Source: Taxawa tesnikishii (nom. ined.) (taxonomy: Eukaryota; Ascomycota; Dothideomycetes; Dothideales). Taken from it: a stretch of DNA of 64,000 nucleotides. The translations under genes were made by a program, and so were the position numbers. The first letter of the stretch is position 1. The number at the start of each line of letters is the position of its first letter. The stretch lies in the NCBI GenBank assembly GCA_030247885.1, contig JAPDRO010000007.1, forward strand, positions 1-64,000, in the 5' to 3' direction. Below the pieces are notes generated by a model. The model did not search any database. It saw only the letters and a list, made by a program, of their open reading frames with translations, and was not told the DNA's origin. This document shows, in pieces, positions 58,588 through 64,000 of the stretch.

Positions 58588-59712
58588 ATGGGTGGAACAG
58601 GCAGGCGCGCCGCGAAGAACGTGGAATCATACCCAGCCGAAGTGTACAGCTCTTCGGACAAGCAGTCGGTTGTTGGATGGCCCCTGTCGATGGCGCAGTC
58701 GAAGCAATTCGCGGGCAAGGAAAGATCCGCACTTCCGAACACCAGTCAGAAGAAAGGCACACTCCCGTCAAGATTCTCCTACCGTCAGTCGGCCCGAGCA
58801 GGCCGTCCAGGCTTGAGCTCCTACGATCGGTGCTGCTACTTCGACAAGCTTCCGCCTGAAATCCGTCTCATGATCTGGGACGAACTGTTCGCCTTCGAAA
58901 AGTCCAGTTTCCCTATGACGGGTCAATCTGCGAAGCGCCAGATTCAGATGTGCCATAACGCCTACACCAAGCGAACTCCAGGCCTCCTTCTCCTCTGGAC
59001 GTGCCGAAGCTGTAGGACTTTGGTCCTGGATGACAGCTTCCATACCTGTCTCGACCCATCAGCGCGCTTCCCGGCGGGTACCTTCAACATCTTGGCTGTT
59101 TGCAAGGATTTCTACAATGAGATCAAAGAGCACTTTTGGAACAACATCAGCTTCGTCGTCCCTAACACTCGCGCTCTCATCAACCTTGCTGCTATACTCA
59201 GAAGTAAGGGCAATTGCCAAGACAGCTGGAAGAACCTCCAACATCTCGACCTCGAAGGTTGGGGCTACCGTGAGCGCGGTCAGCACAACTGGGACACCAA
59301 CGCCGAAGCCATAGTCTTGCTGGCTGAATGCACCTCACTAAAGACATTGACGCTCCGCATTCCACTAGACCAGCTTCTCATCCGTGACGTATATCGCAGA
59401 CATCATCGTCTTCGACACGGCACCGTCCGAGTTTTCAACATCGCGTTCATCCGGTGGATCAATCAGTATTATCCCAATGCGCTCCGGGGCTTGCTCCGTG
59501 TGGACTTCAAGCCGAGTATCTGGAGTCACTGGTCAGAAAACGTCAGAGCGCGCACTATAGATGAGAGCATACCCGCGGCCAAGTTTCTTCGAGATCTCTT
59601 CATGCGGCCGCGCAAGGAACACAGGGAGGATGAGATGCAGGTGGACGAGGGCAAGGTTGAGGAGAGGCGTGATTCCGCACAGGCGTCTGGCCTGAGTTAC
59701 CGGAAGCCCTGA
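58588..59712 (+). CDS. LPPEIR-motif protein (F-box-like head, uncharacterised fungal family)
   Basis: Intronless, 374 residues, undamaged. After a basic, Ser-rich head of about 90 residues comes FDKLPPEIRLMIWDELF, the hallmark of a very large group of uncharacterised ascomycete proteins with an F-box-like start. The middle contains FNILAVCKDFYNEIKEHFWN, the usual follow-on helix in that group, then leucine-rich-like segments (WKNLQHLDLEGWGYRERGQ, CTSLKTLTLRIPLDQLLI). The tail is charged (EMQVDEGKVEERRDSA). Such proteins are highly expanded and variable in Dothideomycetes and other Pezizomycotina. Function is unknown; protein-protein interaction is likely. Confidence 0.8.
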   Translation: MGGTGRRAAKNVESYPAEVYSSSDKQSVVGWPLSMAQSKQFAGKERSALPNTSQKKGTLPSRFSYRQSARAGRPGLSSYDRCCYFDKLPPEIRLMIWDELFAFEKSSFPMTGQSAKRQIQMCHNAYTKRTPGLLLLWTCRSCRTLVLDDSFHTCLDPSARFPAGTFNILAVCKDFYNEIKEHFWNNISFVVPNTRALINLAAILRSKGNCQDSWKNLQHLDLEGWGYRERGQHNWDTNAEAIVLLAECTSLKTLTLRIPLDQLLIRDVYRRHHRLRHGTVRVFNIAFIRWINQYYPNALRGLLRVDFKPSIWSHWSENVRARTIDESIPAAKFLRDLFMRPRKEHREDEMQVDEGKVEERRDSAQASGLSYRKP

Positions 59713-60506
59713 GTCGTTGTTTCTCGGAAAATGTCTGACGGAGGGGATGAGATAGAGGTAGCGCTGCTAGAAGCTCAATGATGGTTTCGTGAGAGGTGAG
59801 AGGGCAGAATTACTGGTGCGAAAGCAGCATTCGCGTTATACAGTTAGCAAACTCATTGGTTCGGCGGCAGACCTGATACTTTGCATGAAAATCCCACGGT
59901 CTAGGCCTCCACAGCAGCGCATAGTCAATGTTCTCAACATCCTGCTGAAGGATCAATGGGGCACTATCACAATGCTGATTGCGGCGTGCACGACGTTGGC
60001 GTACATCTCTATTGCATCCCGCTCGCTACTCTTGCGGCTTCTAAATTTTCGTTGCCAACTGGGGTACTCTCAGCGGGAGTTCACAAGATTGAATAGCTTC
60101 GCTTGATACAGCATCACCAGGCAGTGTTGTTGTTGAGTGAGCACTGCTAACACAGGATTGTCACTGATTCGCGCTATTACAGCCCCGGCAAGTGCTGATG
60201 GTCAATCGTAAGATCTCTGGTGCTTTACATGTAGAGAGGATGCAAACGACGCCGCATTATGGTTGCCTTGCAGCAGTAGTATGTCTGTGTTCTCCATTCC
60301 TCCTGAGGCATGGATGCGTCAGCGGTAACCAACCGGCCTCTGTATCTTTGCGACCGACAACGACGCAAGCGTCAGGTACTCTCTATAGTTTGCTGAACCA
60401 ACCGATAGTTCATCATCAAAATGCGATAGTCCCTCAAGGTGGGCATCATTAGCACCCGATTTTTGCCAGCTGGATAGAACAACTACCGTCACGGATGATA
60501 GCCCTA
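59713..60506. other. Intergenic between convergent genes
   Basis: About 800 bp; short frames only. Nothing recognised. Confidence 0.5.
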
Positions 60507-63180
60507 CTAGAAAAGCGCGCAGAGCAGACTCAGACCCAGTGCCCATACCTTCGTCCACCCCACCGCCGTACATGATTCTAAGCCAATGGCACTGCCCGTG
60601 AATGGCTCCACAGTCGAGCCTGCCGTCGTTGACGCGCTAGTATCCGCAGTACTCGGGCCATTTAATCCACTCATGATAGCACCTCCAATTCCCTCAGTAA
60701 CCCTCGCCGTACCACTCCCTACTACTATATCCGAGCCATCAGGTGCCAGACTGATGATCTGCCCCGCAATCGTCACGCCGGCGCTCCCAGGATGCAGTGT
60801 TTGCCCCGCCACAACCACACCACCGGCGAGACCGGTAAGAGGAGTAACTGCGAAGGTTTGAGAGCCGATTGTCACCGAGGCTGTATACTGCAACGTGGCT
60901 GTGGAGGTAATGCCGCCGCTCGCGATGAAGAGTGACCCGCCGGACGCTAGGCTGAGGGTTTGGCCAGCGGCTGTGATGGCTGCACTACCGGGTAGGAGTG
61001 TTTGACCAGCAACTATGATACCGAATGCGTCGACTGCAGACTCGAGTGGCGAAATCGGTACTGTCTGGCCGTCGACTGTGATGGAAGTCGCAGCGGCGAT
61101 AACGGCGGTCGATGTTGTTGATCCGCTCGCAACAACTAGAAACCCGCCAGGCGCTAGACTGAGAGTTCGTTGGCCTGCTGTTATGGCGGACCCACCTGCC
61201 GAGATGATCTGACTGCCGACAACAACGGCGTCCTGTGTTGTCGTTGCGGGAGAGTACGATACAACCTGCGTGCCCAGTGTGATGAGGCCAGCAGTCGGCA
61301 TCGCTGCTGCCGCACTGATCGAGCCTGGAAAAGCGTTTGGTGTACCATTGACCAGGATCGCAGTAGGGGAAGGGGGCAGAGAGTAAGTAGTGTCTGAGAC
61401 GATCACGGCTGTTCCACCGGCTATGATGGTCTGGCCGCCCACCACTGCCTCTGACGGAGCAATGGAGACGGGCGTAAGGGTCGCATCCCCGGCTGTAAAG
61501 GCTGCGGTCCCATCTAATGCAGAGGATGGTATTGGAGTGGCGAAGCTGTTGATGATTAGTGCTGTTGCAGAAGGCGCCAATGAGAATACCGATCCCGAAA
61601 CAGTGATGGGAGGGCCAGCAGGTGTCAGAGTCTGATCTCCAATCGCGATGCCTATGCCCGGTACTGGTGTGACAGCGACTGCAACCGCATCTCCCGACGG
61701 AGTCGTAGCTGTACTCTGTACGACTGTTGGTGGAGGACGTGCTGAGCTCAGCCCACCAGCGGACGGCGCCGTCGGCTCCACGTTTCCGGGAGATGGCGTC
61801 GAGCTCTCCTGTTGCGCCAATCTTGACAAGCCTGCCAAGATAGCTCCGAGTCCCGAGCCCTCAGTTGTGCTCGGAGGCTGATCCGATGCGTTTCCGGGCT
61901 CATCTAGCGTACCAATCGCGCCACGGTCTTGGGATGCTGCTGGGACTGCAGCACTAAAACTCGACTGAGGTGCCTGTAGTATTGGGGTGGAAGGTCGGGT
62001 AGGCGACCCAGCATTGTCACCACCCTGTGCGGTCTCAGACGCAGTCGTAGATGCAGGTTGCTTCGCATCAGGACCTGTCTGTGGCAGTGCGAGGCTCATC
62101 TTGGAAGCTTGCATGGATGCTCCAGATGCCTCGCTGAAACTCGCCTCCGTTGTTTCAACGTGGGCACTGACTGGGACTGGTGTGGGCACTGTAACGCCAG
62201 AGACTGAGGTAGGAGATACCGCAGCCGATGGAGATGCGAGGCTGCTTTCTTGTATCTCCGTATGTGCAAAACCCAGCGTCGGGTTTGCAGTGGCATCGTC
62301 AGGCTCGTCCACGTAAGATTTAATGGTCGCGGTAACATAGTCCGCAGGCGCTTGCCATACTGCTGGCAACACGCATCGCGGCTGACATTGTTGGAATGGC
62401 AATTCATTCGGGAATTTGTCCACGATCCAGTCAAGGTCCATACATTCACCCCGCCAGTCCAAGCCATATCTACGTCCGGTAGAGTCGTTTGAGACAGGGG
62501 TCGGAATTGGGGTATATGGCGGATGGGATGGAAACTGAGACAGTGTCCAAGTACCCGAGGACGTTTCCTGGACGGGCGTGCAAGTGGTAGCGTTCAAGCT
62601 TCCCGACCACTTATATGCGCTTGCATAACTAGATGCGACCTCAGGAAAGGTGCTGCAAGTCATAAGCTCAAACTTCCACATTCGCTGACTTGTCGCTCAC
62701 TTACAGTGTTGAGTATCGGGTCGTATTATCCCCGTAGCCGATGGGGAAACTTTGGATAACCGTACCCTGAGAGTTGACAGGGAGGACGTTCGAGGGCAGT
62801 TCTTGCTTCTCTGTCACGGTTTTGGTAGTGTTGGTACGATTGTTAATGATGACATGCTCGACAAAGGCTGTCACCGTAGATATCGGGCCGGTGTAGTAGC
62901 TCCATGAGTAGTAGTGCACTTCCGGTACAAAAACCTGGCATGCCGGAGCGCTTGAACCGCATACTGGTGCAGCGCCTACGGAAGAAGCCGCCGAGGAGTG
63001 TGTCGATATGGGGACTGCGCTAGTTGTCTGAGCCATAGCAAATAGAGAGGAGTTCGTGTATCGGCCTTGCCCGCGTATCAGCTTGATGCTTCGCACTGTG
63101 TGGATTTTTCCAGGATTACCATAATTCTGACAGAGCGCCCGAGGGATGGAAGCGCAAAGAAAGAACGTCACAGTTTTCAT
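60507..63180 (-). CDS. Secreted, repeat-rich cell-surface protein
   Basis: Two exons on the minus strand (63180-62705 and 62652-60507) with a 52-bp intron give 873 residues. The start MKTVTFFLCASIPRALC looks like a signal peptide; a second possible start is MAQTTSAVP further in. The N-terminal third has cysteines and N-glycosylation sites (NNRTNTT, NATTC). A Ser/Thr/Pro/Ala-rich linker follows. The C-terminal half has five related modules of about 45-70 residues, built on VVAGQTL.PG, AITAAGQTLSLA and a hydrophobic strand such as VVASGSTTSTAVI. The protein ends in a hydrophobic segment, TKVWALGLSLLCALF, as expected for a GPI-anchor signal. It is probably a cell-wall or surface adhesin-like glycoprotein. 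No frame damage. Confidence 0.75.
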
Positions 63181-63710
63181 GCTGGAGCACGCAGGCTGAG
63201 AAATGTGTTTGAATGGAAGAGTGTGTATAGAGAGACAAGAACCATGTCAAAAGCGCGGTGAATAGATAGGTAAGATACCGCAGTTCATCGAGCGAGCAAC
63301 TCTTGAAGGGTCGGCGGTGGCTTAGCGCAAAGGGCCTGTCACTCCACTCCTTGTTTCGCATACTTTACCCAGCCAGACGAGGCATATACGTGTGTTGTGC
63401 CGATTATAGTGTCATGGCGTTGTGGGGTGATGTCCATCTGCACATGCCATTGGTACAGCCTCGTGTGCCCAGGTCTGGGCTTCCTTGGCAGCGCACGATT
63501 CCCTGCAAATGTGCTACAGCTCCAGACAGTGTGTCACCAATGGGCGTTTAGCTCCATCCGAAATTAGGTACACTGTACCGACTCAAGAAGGATTGGACTG
63601 TAGACGGGTTGGTAAAGGTTTCTAGTTGGGTTCCATCTTGATAGGGCACTGAACTTCACTTCATCCCACTGCTCCTATTACTGCGGAGAAAACTCCCTCC
63701 AACCCTCCAC
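63181..63710. other. Promoter region of the surface protein, no gene
   Basis: Only short frames are present. It contains the upstream sequence of the minus-strand surface protein gene. Confidence 0.4.
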
Positions 63711-64000
63711 TCAAGTGCAGACCTCCAGTTCTGTGCTGCTAGTGTTCCGCATGTTGTCAGTCATGTTGATCAAAGACACAGTCTTCGACGAGATATGGCT
63801 CACCACGAGCGTCGCCGTGAGCTCTTTCTTACGTTGGACCTCAGCGCGACAGTAGGGGTTCAAAGTGGCTTTGGTCATCCATCAGCAAACGCGTAACATG
63901 GACAACAATTGAGGTTCCATACCTTGTAGCGGAACACGAGGGCGGTGGCAGGACCAAGGCAGGCGCCGAAGAAGCCCATGAAGCTAGTACGCTCCCAATC
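63711..64000 (-). CDS. Possible 3' end of a gene running off the window edge
   Basis: The minus strand from 64000 reads a hydrophobic segment (FMGFFGACLGPATALVFRYK) up to a good splice donor at 63922 (GTATGG). A possible acceptor lies at 63869. The following sequence could end soon after in one phase, or continue to a stop at 63711 in another (TLNPYCRAEVQRKKELTATL). The splicing phase cannot be decided without the rest of the gene. Possibly the last exons of a membrane protein. Very partial. Confidence 0.3.

Overview
The window is a chromosome end of a filamentous ascomycete (Pezizomycotina). It opens with telomeric CCCTAA repeats. The genes have short GT-AG introns of 47-130 bp in most cases and belong to typical Pezizomycotina families. 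A class such as Dothideomycetes is plausible but not provable from this sequence alone. About 16 kb of the first 18 kb is extremely AT-rich DNA in which CpA and TpG are almost absent and TpA is everywhere, the mark of saturating repeat-induced point mutation (RIP).

Bases 1-18,094 are telomere plus a transposon graveyard. Five kinds of TA-target DNA transposons are visible and are called here A, B, C, D and E. A and C are sister Fot1/pogo-like families of about 1.85 kb. B is another pogo-like family lying on the minus strand. D is a 1.35-kb element with terminal inverted repeats (TIRs). E is an unclassified element with about 110-bp TIRs. C1, C2 and B all sit inside one old A copy, and D sits inside C2. 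A second A copy is RIP-ruined but has no net length change, and a third A copy is whole, un-mutated and lies inside E. Two insertion sites in the old A copy are TA dinucleotides that RIP itself made from CA, which orders the events. A normal-GC island of about 1.1 kb between the blocks carries a small zinc-finger gene.

Bases 18,095-26,900 are a transition zone. It holds a decayed ankyrin-repeat gene, a decayed membrane-protein gene, a four-helix membrane protein and an RRM-like protein, with long gene-poor stretches.

Bases 26,900-64,000 are ordinary gene space. In order they hold urease, an allantoate/nicotinate-type MFS permease, an F-box protein, an AIF-like FAD oxidoreductase, a carotenoid/stilbene cleavage dioxygenase, a divergent SnoaL-like protein, an aldehyde dehydrogenase, a wax-synthase-like MBOAT acyltransferase, a sugar transporter, a single-exon LPPEIR-motif protein and a repeat-rich secreted protein. 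The dioxygenase, SnoaL-like protein and aldehyde dehydrogenase form a compact group that would make sense as an aldehyde-generating and aldehyde-clearing catabolic cluster. Urease and the permease next to it suggest nitrogen salvage.

Many of these genes are interrupted by losses of one base (once two) in runs of 3-5 identical bases, while catalytic motifs and splice sites remain perfect. I read this mainly as an uncorrected homopolymer error of the assembly, and I annotate those loci as probably functional genes.
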